DNA of 53,980 nucleotides from contig CAJTZD010000025.1 of assembly GCA_910584235.1 (NCBI GenBank), positions 1 through 53,980 of the forward strand, given 5' to 3'. Positions 33,997 to 41,408 of this stretch are shown piece after piece (the first letter of the stretch is position 1; each line of letters starts with the position of its first letter). Source of the DNA: an uncultured Acetatifactor sp. Lineage in GTDB: Bacteria; Bacillota; Clostridia; Lachnospirales; Lachnospiraceae. The position numbers and the translations under genes are program-made. A model generated the notes under the pieces. The model saw only the letters and a program-made list of their open reading frames with translations, ran no database searches and had not been told where the DNA came from.

Positions 33997-35739
33997 CTAT
34001 TCCACATCCTGCAGGGCGGCGAAGTCCTCCTCGCCGGTGCGGACCTTGATGACCCTGTCCACATTGTAGACGAAGATCTTGCCGTCCCCGATATGTCCGG
34101 TGTAGAGAGCTTTCTTGGCAGCCTCCACCACGGTTTCCACAGGGATCTTGCTGACTACCACTTCCACTTTTACCTTGGGTAAGAGGGTGGCGTCCATCTC
34201 CACGCCCCGGTACATTTCGCCCGCCCCTTTCTGGATGCCGCAGCCCATGACCTGGGTCACGGTCATGCCGGTGACGCCCAGATCGTTCATGGCTTTCTTC
34301 AGCTTGTCATACCGGGACAGCTTGGCGATGATGGCCACCTTGTACATGCCGCTGGCGGATGCGGCGGGAGCCGCCGCCACCTGTACCGCGGCTGCCCGCT
34401 TGGCCGGGGAGGCCGCTTCGTAATTGTCCGTGCCAAGGTCTGTGTTCTCGTTCACGTCCATGCCGTAATTGGACACGTCCATGATAGAGAAGCCGGAGTA
34501 TGCGGAGGCAAGGCCGTGCTCCGGGGCATCCAGTCCTACGATCTCCTCTTCCTCCGTGACCCTAAGCCCCACGGTGGCCTTGATGATCAGGAACGCGATG
34601 GTGATGGTCACCGCCGCCCAAGCGCCCACGCTAAACACGCCGATGAACTGCAGTCCCAGCTGGCGGAAGCCGCCGCCGTAGAACAGGCCGCTTATCTCGC
34701 TGCCGGGAGCGCTTGTGGTGGCGAACAGGCCGGTTGCGATGGTGCCCCAGATGCCGTTTAAGCAGTGCACTGCCACTGCACCCACAGGATCGTCTACGCG
34801 GAGCTTGTAGTCAAGAAGCCACACGCCGAACACCACCAGCACTCCTGACACAGCGCCGATGAGGGTGGCGCCTAGGGCGTCCGTCACATCGCAGGGGGCG
34901 GTGATGGCCACCAGGCCTGCCAAAGAGGCGTTCAGGCACATGGACACATCAGGCTTGCCGTATTTTAACCAGGTAAAAAACATGCATACCACCGTTGCCA
35001 CCGCAGGCGCTACGGTTGTGGTCAGAAAGATGGAGCCCAGCTGCTCCACGCTGGTGGCCGCCGCACCGTTGAAGCCGTACCACCCAAGCCACAGGATGAA
35101 CACGCCCAGGGCTCCCAGAGGGATGCTGTGCCCGGGGAAAGCGTTTACTTTGGTCACTTTGCCGTCCTTGTCTTTCACGAATTTACCGATGCGGGGCCCT
35201 AAGAGCTTCGCGCCGATGAGGGCGCAGATGCCGCCTACCATATGTATGGCGCAGGAGCCGGCGAAATCGTGGAAGCCCATCCGGGAAAGCCACCCGCCGC
35301 CCCAGATCCAGTGAGCCTCAATGGGGTAGATCAGGGCCGATATCACTGCGGAATAGATGCAGTAGGAAAGGAATTTGGTCCGCTCCGCCATGGCGCCTGA
35401 CACGATGGTGGCCGTGGTGGCGCAGAACACCAGGTTGAACACGAAGTTGGACCAGTCGAAGCTTTCGTAGGCCGTGAAGATGTCGAAGCCGGGCTTTCCG
35501 ATGAGCCCTGCAAAATCCTCCCCCAGCAGCAGGCTGAAGCCGATCAGAATGAACACCACGGTGCCGATGCAGAAGTCCATCAGGTTTTTCATGATGATGT
35601 TGCCTGCGTTCTTAGCTCTGGTGAAGCCCGTCTCCACCATGGCGAAGCCCGCCTGCATCCAGAACACCAGCGCCGCGCCTATGAGGAACCAGACACCGAA
35701 TAACATGCTGTTCATTGATTCAAAAATCTCTTCTGTCAT
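33997..35739 (-). CDS. Ammonium transporter fused to a PII signalling domain
   Basis: About 580 residues. Residues 1-~400 are an Amt/MEP channel with about eleven helices (GFAMVETGFTRAKNAGNIIMKN, IYPIEAHWIWGGGWL, FHDFAGSCAIHMVGG, VDDPVGAVAVHCLNGIWG). After a linker, residues ~465-580 form a complete PII (GlnB/GlnK) domain: YKVAIIAKLSRYDKLKKAMN, VTQVMGCGIQKGAGEMYRG, YTGHIGDGKIFV. In the T-loop the tyrosine matching E. coli Tyr46 is kept, but the Tyr51 position is Met, so uridylylation there is excluded. The start at 35739 follows GAGGAGGAGAGATT. A long structured leader precedes it. Confidence 0.93.
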   Translation of the reverse strand: MTEEIFESMNSMLFGVWFLIGAALVFWMQAGFAMVETGFTRAKNAGNIIMKNLMDFCIGTVVFILIGFSLLLGEDFAGLIGKPGFDIFTAYESFDWSNFVFNLVFCATTATIVSGAMAERTKFLSYCIYSAVISALIYPIEAHWIWGGGWLSRMGFHDFAGSCAIHMVGGICALIGAKLLGPRIGKFVKDKDGKVTKVNAFPGHSIPLGALGVFILWLGWYGFNGAAATSVEQLGSIFLTTTVAPAVATVVCMFFTWLKYGKPDVSMCLNASLAGLVAITAPCDVTDALGATLIGAVSGVLVVFGVWLLDYKLRVDDPVGAVAVHCLNGIWGTIATGLFATTSAPGSEISGLFYGGGFRQLGLQFIGVFSVGAWAAVTITIAFLIIKATVGLRVTEEEEIVGLDAPEHGLASAYSGFSIMDVSNYGMDVNENTDLGTDNYEAASPAKRAAAVQVAAAPAASASGMYKVAIIAKLSRYDKLKKAMNDLGVTGMTVTQVMGCGIQKGAGEMYRGVEMDATLLPKVKVEVVVSKIPVETVVEAAKKALYTGHIGDGKIFVYNVDRVIKVRTGEEDFAALQDVE

Positions 35740-35911
35740 AATCTCTCCTCCTCTTTGTGGCAAAAAACTTCCTTTCCATGCCATTGTCAGTGCGCTTCCT
35801 CAGAATGGCCAAACCGCCGACTTCCCCCAGCCCTCACTCGTCTGTAACCGGCACCGCATCCTGAGTTACATATCATGTTTCACGGTGCTGCCTTTTCCTG
35901 CCGGAAGCAGA

Positions 35912-35966
35912 ACAGCGATGCAAAAAGAGCCCTGACGTTTTGTACGAAGCCCCTTTGCATCGCTGT
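35912..35966 (-). promoter_or_regulatory. amt leader hairpin B (13-bp stem)
   Basis: ACAGCGATGCAAA (35912-35924) pairs perfectly with TTTGCATCGCTGT (35954-35966). On the minus strand the inner part starts GCAAAGGGGCTTCG and ends CTCTTTTTGC, closely resembling hairpin A at 36092-36127. It lies 173 bases before the amt ATG. The rest of 35740-36341 holds no gene. Confidence 0.7.
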
Positions 35967-36091
35967 ATCTGTCGGTTTACCGCCTTAATTCCACGGTCTG
36001 CGCCTGACATTGAAAAATGTTCGTTCTGTTTTTCGCCTTTTTCGTTGGTTTTCCGTCTTCCGCCTTATGCGGACAGCCGGGCAGCCAGAAT

Positions 36092-36127
36092 GCAAAAGGC
36101 GCTACGGTCATCCCATAGCGCCTTTGC
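36092..36127 (-). promoter_or_regulatory. amt leader hairpin A
   Basis: On the minus strand GCAAAGGCGCTATGG pairs with CCGTAGCGCCTTTTGC, with one bulged base and one wobble, around a GATGA loop. It begins within a few bases of the predicted transcript start, downstream of the promoter at 36140-36168. Confidence 0.7.
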
Positions 36128-36139
36128 TTTACGAGTGTG

Positions 36140-36168
36140 AGTATAGCACCCTGTTTTTCATCTGTCAA
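36140..36168 (-). promoter_or_regulatory. Promoter of the amt leader
   Basis: Minus-strand TTGACA (36163-36168), 17-base spacer, TATACT (36140-36145). It gives a leader of about 395 bases before the amt start codon. Confidence 0.8.
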
Positions 36169-36341
36169 CAGATTTTTCCGGGGGCAAAATATGTGGTCTA
36201 TCCACAAAATGCACAAAAAAACGGATAAATGCCCTGTAAAACACCCCGATTCTTGTATTATTTGTACAAAATTCTGTAGGGCGCTGGCAAATGCCAGAGA
36301 AGCCCCTGCTACTTTCCCGCCGTCCGCCCACCGGCGCAGCC

Positions 36342-37091
36342 TCAAATTTGGTAAGGTTTTCGGATGGTAAATTGATGATAAATTTTCGTTCCAATGGTTA
36401 CATCCCGGACTTTGCGAAATCCCAGCTTTTCGCAAAGGTTTATGGAGGGGACGTTTCCCGGCTTCACCAGGGCCTGCATCTGCTCAAATTCCAGAGCGCT
36501 CCAGCTATAAGCCAGGACAGCCCTGCAGACTTCCTGTGCATATCCCTGCCGCTGCCAGGGCACGCCGATGATAAAGCCCAGCTCCGGATTCTCGAAGCCC
36601 TCCCTGTAGGAGACACCCGCCCTGCCGATGACTGCGCCGCTCTCCTGTTCCACCACGGTCCAGACCCCGAAACCAAAGAACGTGTAGACCTTTTCAATGT
36701 ATTCCTGCACATAGCGCTTCTCTTCCTCCACATCCGGGTACAGTCCCTCCATATATGCCGTGATGGCCGGATGACTGTAGAGCCGGTAGAACGCGTCCAC
36801 GTCTGCCGGAACGGTCTCCCGGATCAGGCACCTGGCCGTCCGCATAATGTTCCAGGGCAGGCCTTTGAGCCTGCGGTAGACCCGCTCTATATATTCCGGC
36901 TCCAGGTCCTCCGGGTCTTCCACGGCGAAGAGGAAGCGGGAAAAATCCTGATCCCGGTTCCCCGGATGGAGGAAGACCAGCACCGCCTCCCCTGCCGCCT
37001 GCAGGCTGCAGGCTGTCTGTACGTCGTCTGTCAGGTACAGGATGCCCTGCTGTCCTTCCGTCTCCAGTTCTACTTTCTTAAGATAAATCAT
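36342..37091 (-). CDS. GNAT family N-acetyltransferase
   Basis: A 249-residue protein. Residues ~85-240 form the GNAT fold: LIRETVPADVDAFYRLYSHPAIT start, IGRAGVSYREGFENPELGFIIG for the central strands, VPWQRQGYAQEVCRAVLAY for the acetyl-CoA loop (Q-x-x-G-Y/A) and NVPSINLCEKLGFRKV. The first ~80 residues are an extra domain of unknown role. The substrate is not known. It runs divergently from the cyclophilin gene across a 219-base region with two hairpin operators. Confidence 0.85.
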   Translation of the reverse strand: MIYLKKVELETEGQQGILYLTDDVQTACSLQAAGEAVLVFLHPGNRDQDFSRFLFAVEDPEDLEPEYIERVYRRLKGLPWNIMRTARCLIRETVPADVDAFYRLYSHPAITAYMEGLYPDVEEEKRYVQEYIEKVYTFFGFGVWTVVEQESGAVIGRAGVSYREGFENPELGFIIGVPWQRQGYAQEVCRAVLAYSWSALEFEQMQALVKPGNVPSINLCEKLGFRKVRDVTIGTKIYHQFTIRKPYQI

Positions 37092-37211
37092 ATTCCCAAC
37101 TCCCCGTCATGCCGGCGCAGTTTAGAAAATCTTTTCACACTTTTCTCTTTACGATAACGCACTTTTCAGTTACAATTACCTATTGTAGGTGATTTCTATT
37201 AAGCGCTTTGA

Positions 37212-37278
37212 TAATAGAATCTTTCCTTAGATTCTATTATAGTTGTTTGATAATAGAATCCTTCTTTGGATTCTATTA
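37212..37278. repeat. Two tandem copies of a TAATAGAATC hairpin
   Basis: TAATAGAATC (37212-37221) with GATTCTATTA (37230-37239), and again TAATAGAATC (37251-37260) with GATTCTATTA (37269-37278); the period is 39 bases. It lies between the divergent GNAT and cyclophilin genes, 33 bases before the cyclophilin start. It could be an operator pair or RNA hairpins. Confidence 0.8.
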
Positions 37279-37310
37279 TATACCATTTCAATCAGAAAGG
37301 ACATCTTATT

Positions 37311-37829
37311 ATGGCAAAAAATCCGATTGTAACCATCACTATGGAAGACGGAGGTATCATCCGTCTGGAACTGTATCCCGAAACGGCACCCATCTCCGTG
37401 AACAACTTCATCAGCCTCATAAACAGGAAATTTTATGACGGTCTGATCTTCCACCGGGTCATCAATGGCTTCATGATTCAGGGCGGCTGTCCGGAGGGTA
37501 CAGGCATGGGAGGCCCCGGCTACTCCATCAAGGGCGAGTTCGCACAGAACGGCATAAAAAATGACCTGAAGCATACAGAGGGCGTGTTGTCCATGGCAAG
37601 GTCCATGCATCCTGACTCGGCGGGGAGCCAGTTTTTCATCATGCACAAGAACGCGCCCCATTTAGACGGCGGCTATGCCGCGTTCGGAAAGGTGATAGAG
37701 GGAATGGATGTGGTGAATCTCATTGCGCAGACCCCCACCTATAATGACAGACCCTATGAAAATCAGGTGATGAAGACCGTTACCGTAGATACTTTCGGAG
37801 TAAATTATCCGGAACCGGAGAAGCTCTAA
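37311..37829 (+). CDS. Peptidylprolyl isomerase, cyclophilin type
   Basis: A 172-residue cyclophilin that catalyses cis-trans isomerisation of prolyl bonds, here without a signal peptide, so cytosolic. Motifs: IRLELYPETAPISVNNFISL, FHRVINGFMIQGG (catalytic Arg and Phe), GSQFFIMHKNAPHLDGGYAAFGKVIEGMDVV split over the active site. The ATG at 37311 follows AAAGGACATCTTATT; the longer upstream frame runs into the hairpin repeat. It is one of only four plus-strand genes in the window. Confidence 0.95.
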   Translation: MAKNPIVTITMEDGGIIRLELYPETAPISVNNFISLINRKFYDGLIFHRVINGFMIQGGCPEGTGMGGPGYSIKGEFAQNGIKNDLKHTEGVLSMARSMHPDSAGSQFFIMHKNAPHLDGGYAAFGKVIEGMDVVNLIAQTPTYNDRPYENQVMKTVTVDTFGVNYPEPEKL

Positions 37830-37847
37830 GCAGTTTCTCAAAAAACA

Positions 37848-38048
37848 TTATTCCCCGACTGAACACAATCTCCCGATCACAGGATCCAGCTTGTCCCGCC
37901 CCTCGTTGCGTTTATAAGGGGCAGGGGCAAGCATACGGATTCCTTTCTCCCCCTTGTTCATATGGCGCTTGAAATTTCTTCCATGCCTGGCAGCCACCAT
38001 CAGGAAAGATGTGCTGGCCGGAGTGAGGGAGATAATAGGTTTGGTCAT
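37848..38048 (-). pseudogene. Remnant of an ArdC-type (DUF1738) mobile-element gene
   Basis: A 66-codon frame. The middle (RHMNKGEKGIRMLAPAPYKR followed by KLDPVIG) matches the conserved N-terminal core of ArdC-like antirestriction proteins found on integrative elements, where the pattern is R-H-V-N-K-G-E-K-G-I-x-I-L-A-P. Both sides are degenerate or missing; the full protein is several hundred residues. It directly abuts the left end of a repeat copy at 38048. Probably a relic of an integrative element. Confidence 0.55.
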
Positions 38049-38262
38049 TCACATTTTGTTTACAAATCATTCAAGTATTCTTAAACTGATGATCATTGTT
38101 TATACATCTCTCTCCCGTATACTATAATCATCGACAGGACACAAGGTCGAGAACAAACAAAGGCAGCCGCAGTTACTGTTTACTAAATAACTTTTTCATA
38201 ATAATGCCAAGGAGCGTCAGGCTCCTTGGCATCCTCCCTTTTATGGGGAATTTCAGTAAATC
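38048..38262 (+). repeat. Interspersed ~200-bp element, copy 1
   Basis: Shares blocks with the inverted copy at 40962-41166: ATTTTGTTTACA, CATTCAAGTA, TTTATACAT, TATACTA, AATAACTTTTTCATAAT and GGCATCCTCCCTTTT. It ends with a perfect hairpin GCCAAGGAGC/GCTCCTTGGC (38206-38230) followed by CCTCCCTTTT. Promoter-like boxes TTTATA and TATAAT (18-base spacer) lie at 38099-38128. It makes up most of the gene-free stretch 37830-38442. Confidence 0.8.
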
Positions 38263-38330
38263 ATATCTGATAGCCTCTTCACAGACCGACTTGACATAAT
38301 ACCGTTTTTCGCTTATGCCCTCAGATATCA

Positions 38331-38362
38331 TAAAGTCCCGGTATCGAAATACCAGGACTTTA
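38331..38362. repeat. Inverted repeat downstream of the RCC1 gene
   Basis: TAAAGTCC-c-GGTAT, loop CGAA, ATACC-a-GGACTTTA: thirteen pairs with one mismatch. A T-tract CTTTTT follows nine bases later on the plus strand. It may end transcripts of the islet. Confidence 0.6.
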
Positions 38363-38442
38363 CGGTAATTCTTTTTGTATTTAGGGGCTTAACAACAAAT
38401 TCCTGCACAAATTGGCAAAATTTTGGTTCCGGCTTGTTCGGG

Positions 38443-39699
38443 TTAGGGTATACTCACATCTTCCAATAACTTTTGCGGCTCTCTATAGATTCGTCCGCAT
38501 TGAGTATATGTGCTATTGTAACTTTGACCCCATCCGTAAAGGGTTCCGTCCAATGTAACGGCAGTACTGTAATTTCTCGTCAGCCGAACGCACATCACAT
38601 CGTCCATTACCTTTTCCAGATTTCCCTGAACGTCCACGGTCGCAATTCCTACCTGCCCATATACATTAATTCCGCCCATCCAGAGGCTTGCATCCGATTT
38701 AACTACACCGATATGGTATTCACCCAGGGAAACACTTACCACGTCCTTATCCACGATACATTCAGGCACCGTCTTCGCTCCTGGACCATCTGGCAGGACA
38801 GCCTTAATATTACCCCAGACATACAGTTTTCCATCCCGGGTCACTGCTCCGCTGGTATCGAATCCCAACGATACAAACGCCACATTCTCCAGTATTTTCA
38901 GCGGTTCCAGTTGATTCTCGTAACTTCCGTTTCCGATTTGTCCACCGTAATTGGCTCCCCACATCCAAAGTTCTCCATCTTTCGTAATTGCTGCACAAAA
39001 TTCGCCGGTTTGTGAAAATGACACCACATTTTCCAGTATCTTTACCGGAGTCAGCTGATTTTCCGTTCCTCCATTTCCTATTTGCCCGCTGTCATTGAGT
39101 CCCCACATCCAAAGACTTCCGTCCTGTGTAACCGCGGCGCTGGTATAGATACCCAGTTCAACAAACTTCACATTTTCCAGCACTTTTACCGGATCCTGAG
39201 AGGTATTTGTGCTATTATTTCCAATCTGCCCATAATTATTGTGGCCGTAACTCCACATATAAAGCTTTCCGCTTTCTGTGACCGCTCCAACATGCTCGCC
39301 TCCTACAGACACTGATACAACCTTTTCGCCGTCGAACTCCATCTTCCGTGCCTCGAGAGCATTTCGCAGGTCATATAGATCTCCGTTCTTAGTAACCACG
39401 CTGTAAATATTTGCGCCAGCCGCTACCATTTCCACATTCTCCGTGACCTCAGGCCCCAGTGACCCAAGCGGTAGATAATCCAGAGTCATCGGTTTATCAC
39501 ACGCCATACCTCCTCTCCACCCCCAGAGATATACCGTGCCGTCTTCCGTAACAGCTCCTTTTGTGCTGCGGTCACGGGCACCGTTATCGCTGAAGCTAAA
39601 GTCCAGTCCGCCGTTTCCCTCATGGGGGCACGTTTCAGGCGACATCACATATTTCAGATAAAAGCTGTCTGGATTTTTCGCGTCATCGCCAAATGTCAC
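38443..39699 (-). CDS. RCC1-repeat (beta-propeller) protein, possibly 5'-truncated
   Basis: About 418 residues holding around seven ~45-residue RCC1-type repeats with the signature G-x-L-x-x-W-G-x-N-x-x-G-Q-I-G-N-G and P-V-K-I-L-E-N-V (for example SLWMWGLNDSGQIGNG, ELWMWGANYGGQIGNG). Such propellers bind proteins or carbohydrates; bacterial members are often secreted. No signal peptide or good ribosome site is seen at the GTG start at 39699; an in-frame stop lies ten codons upstream. The N-terminus may therefore be lost, with the gene a remnant. It is bracketed by repeat copy 1 and the 39800 palindrome. Confidence 0.75.
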   Translation of the reverse strand: MTFGDDAKNPDSFYLKYVMSPETCPHEGNGGLDFSFSDNGARDRSTKGAVTEDGTVYLWGWRGGMACDKPMTLDYLPLGSLGPEVTENVEMVAAGANIYSVVTKNGDLYDLRNALEARKMEFDGEKVVSVSVGGEHVGAVTESGKLYMWSYGHNNYGQIGNNSTNTSQDPVKVLENVKFVELGIYTSAAVTQDGSLWMWGLNDSGQIGNGGTENQLTPVKILENVVSFSQTGEFCAAITKDGELWMWGANYGGQIGNGSYENQLEPLKILENVAFVSLGFDTSGAVTRDGKLYVWGNIKAVLPDGPGAKTVPECIVDKDVVSVSLGEYHIGVVKSDASLWMGGINVYGQVGIATVDVQGNLEKVMDDVMCVRLTRNYSTAVTLDGTLYGWGQSYNSTYTQCGRIYREPQKLLEDVSIP

Positions 39700-39799
39700 T
39701 TTTCTGTCAATATTATGGAAATTTTACCCCCCAGGGTATTTTGTCAAGATGTTTTGCCTGATTTTGTCTATATGAAAGGGTGATAACCAGAATATTTTA

Positions 39800-39856
39800 C
39801 CCCATAAAGGGGAGGATGCCAGGAGACTTACGTCCCGCATCCTCCCCTTTATGGGG
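39800..39856. repeat. Perfect 20-bp inverted repeat, short palindromic relative of the islet element
   Basis: The arms 39800-39819 and 39837-39856 are exact reverse complements (outer CCCCATAAAGGGG, inner AGGATGC) around a 17-base loop. The left arm and loop match the right end of the element at 40980-41020. It lies between the RCC1 gene and the end of the serine hydrolase gene, where it could also stop transcripts, though no T-run follows. Confidence 0.85.
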
Positions 39857-39890
39857 CTCTTTCAAAATATATCTCAGCAAATGCACCGCA

Positions 39891-40772
39891 TTACAGCTGC
39901 GGATACAGTTCCTGGAAAATCGCATCCATCAACGGCTTCCCATTTCTGCACTCAGCCACTGTGGAGATCACGGCATTCTTATCCCGCAGGATGATTGAAA
40001 GCTGCAGATACTTCCCATCAGCGCGAAACGAGCCCTGGGGGCCACCCCAGAAGAGGTATCCATAACCATAATCCTCCGCATGCACGGTGGGAACCTGGGC
40101 TTTCAGGCTCTCTGCCACCCACTCCCCGGGAACCAGCTGCCTCCCGTCCCACATGCCGTCCTGCAGGTACAAAAGCCCCAGCTTATGCAGCTCGGACAGG
40201 GTCAAAAACAGTCCTCCCGCTCCAAAGGTATATCCAAGGGGATCCGTCTCCCAGGTGGGGCGGTGAATGCCCAATGGCCGGAAAAGCCGTGGCATCAGAT
40301 ATGACACCAGGTCACAGCCCGCCCGACGCTGTACCAGCACGCCCGCCAGATAGGGACCCACATTATTGTAGACAAATTTTGTCCCCGGCTGGCAGGTAAA
40401 GGGAAAGCCCAGACACATCTTCACCCAGTCCTCCTCCTGATACAGCGGGCGCTGTGCCCCCATCAGCTGCGCTTCCTCCTGTCCCAGGCACATCGTCAGA
40501 AGATCCCGTACCGTAGCCTGTTCCAGGTATTCGTTCACCTCCCCTGGCAGGTCCTTTGAAAAAGCCTCCACCAGCTTCTCGTCCAAAGACACCAGTCCCT
40601 CCCTGACGGCAATTCCCACCGCCGCGGAAGTAAAGCTCTTACTGGCGGAATAGACATTGCGCCGGCACTCATCGTCCCACAAATGTTTCCCGATGTCCCT
40701 GCCGTTCTGGCTTATCTTTACCCCCAGGATTCCTGTGTGTTCCGTACATTCTATAAACTTTCCTAAATCCAT
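39891..40772 (-). CDS. Serine hydrolase of the beta-lactamase / class C esterase family
   Basis: About 293 residues, no signal peptide. The catalytic S-x-x-K is VYSASKSFTSAAVG near residue 45, and the Y-x-N equivalent is FVYNNVGPYLAG near residue 135. The third motif is not clear. The family covers esterases, D-aminopeptidases and penicillin-binding relatives; a cytosolic esterase is most likely. ATG at 40772, preceded by GAGAGGGAG, is preferred over ATG at 40799 whose GGGAG lies only one base away. Part of the islet between two repeat copies. Confidence 0.85.
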   Translation of the reverse strand: MDLGKFIECTEHTGILGVKISQNGRDIGKHLWDDECRRNVYSASKSFTSAAVGIAVREGLVSLDEKLVEAFSKDLPGEVNEYLEQATVRDLLTMCLGQEEAQLMGAQRPLYQEEDWVKMCLGFPFTCQPGTKFVYNNVGPYLAGVLVQRRAGCDLVSYLMPRLFRPLGIHRPTWETDPLGYTFGAGGLFLTLSELHKLGLLYLQDGMWDGRQLVPGEWVAESLKAQVPTVHAEDYGYGYLFWGGPQGSFRADGKYLQLSIILRDKNAVISTVAECRNGKPLMDAIFQELYPQL

Positions 40773-40961
40773 ACGCTCCCTCTCTTTCTCTTTTCCCATA
40801 CTCCCTTAACACCACCTCTCGGGAGCCTGCTCCCGGCTCCTGATATGGTGTTTTCTCATTTCGCACACTCCTATAGCACCTACACCCATATCCCAAGACA
40901 CGGAAATGCTCACCGGCTGTCTACCATAATCGGTCTGTACTCAGAGTATCATAAAAAACTG

Positions 40962-41166
40962 TCCCTGGCAACGGAAATCTGCCCCAGAAAAGGGAGGATG
41001 CCAGGGAACTTGCGTCCCCTGGCAATAATTATGAAAAAGTTATTCAGTAAGCTGTGGCTGGCAGTAGCACCCTGCCTCGTTACAATTATTAGTATAGTGA
41101 ACAGAAATGTATAAAGAATGATGATAAAAAAAAGATTACTTGAATGTTCTGTAAACAAAATATGAA
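40962..41166 (-). repeat. Interspersed ~200-bp element, copy 2 (inverted relative to copy 1)
   Basis: It reads on the minus strand like copy 1 at 38048-38262. The terminal hairpin GCCAGGGGAC/GTTCCCTGGC keeps pairing at nine of ten positions although the stem sequence differs from copy 1. The rest of 40800-41402 holds this copy, the aldolase terminator and three hairpins, and no gene. Confidence 0.8.
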
Positions 41167-41192
41167 CGACGGCTTTTGGCTTTGGAATGCGC

Positions 41193-41231
41193 AAAAAAGG
41201 GCAGCCGCCCGTTTAGCCGGAGACTGCCCTT
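41193..41231 (-). terminator. Rho-independent terminator of the aldolase gene
   Basis: Minus-strand AAGGGCAG (41224-41231) pairs with CTGCCCTT (41197-41204), with a further CCGG/CCGC inner part, followed by TTTTTT. It gives the aldolase a 3' untranslated region of about 200 bases. Confidence 0.8.
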
Positions 41232-41259
41232 CCCTTCAATCTCACACCAGAACAAATCT

Positions 41260-41371
41260 GGAAGAATGCCCGCCCTCCGGGCATTCTTCCGCGTGAGACT
41301 GGATTTTAGGCGAATTTATTCGCCTAAATCCCAGAAGTTCTTAGCCTACGTACTTTGTAGGCTTAGAACTT
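41260..41371. repeat. Three consecutive hairpins in the aldolase 3' region
   Basis: First, GGAAGAATGCCCG/CGGGCATTCTTCC (41260-41290, 13 pairs, perfect). Second, TTTAGGCGAA/TTCGCCTAAA (41305-41328, ten pairs, loop four). Third, AAGTTCTTAGCCTAC/GTAGGCTTAGAACTT (41335-41371, 14 of 15 pairs). They lie between the aldolase stop and its terminator. Confidence 0.8.
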
Positions 41372-41372
41372 C

Positions 41373-41408
41373 TTCTCACGCTTCTCACGCTTCTCACGCT
41401 TTTCACGC
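41373..41408. repeat. Four tandem 9-bp units repeating the aldolase stop codon in frame
   Basis: TTCTCACGC occurs three times (41373-41399), then TTTTCACGC (41400-41408). On the minus strand this is GCG-TGA-A/GAA in the aldolase frame, giving four in-frame TGA codons in a row. Confidence 0.85.

Noticed and set aside
37848..38048. Intact small gene
   Set aside because: Only the ArdC core motif is conserved and both ends are degenerate; better treated as a remnant.
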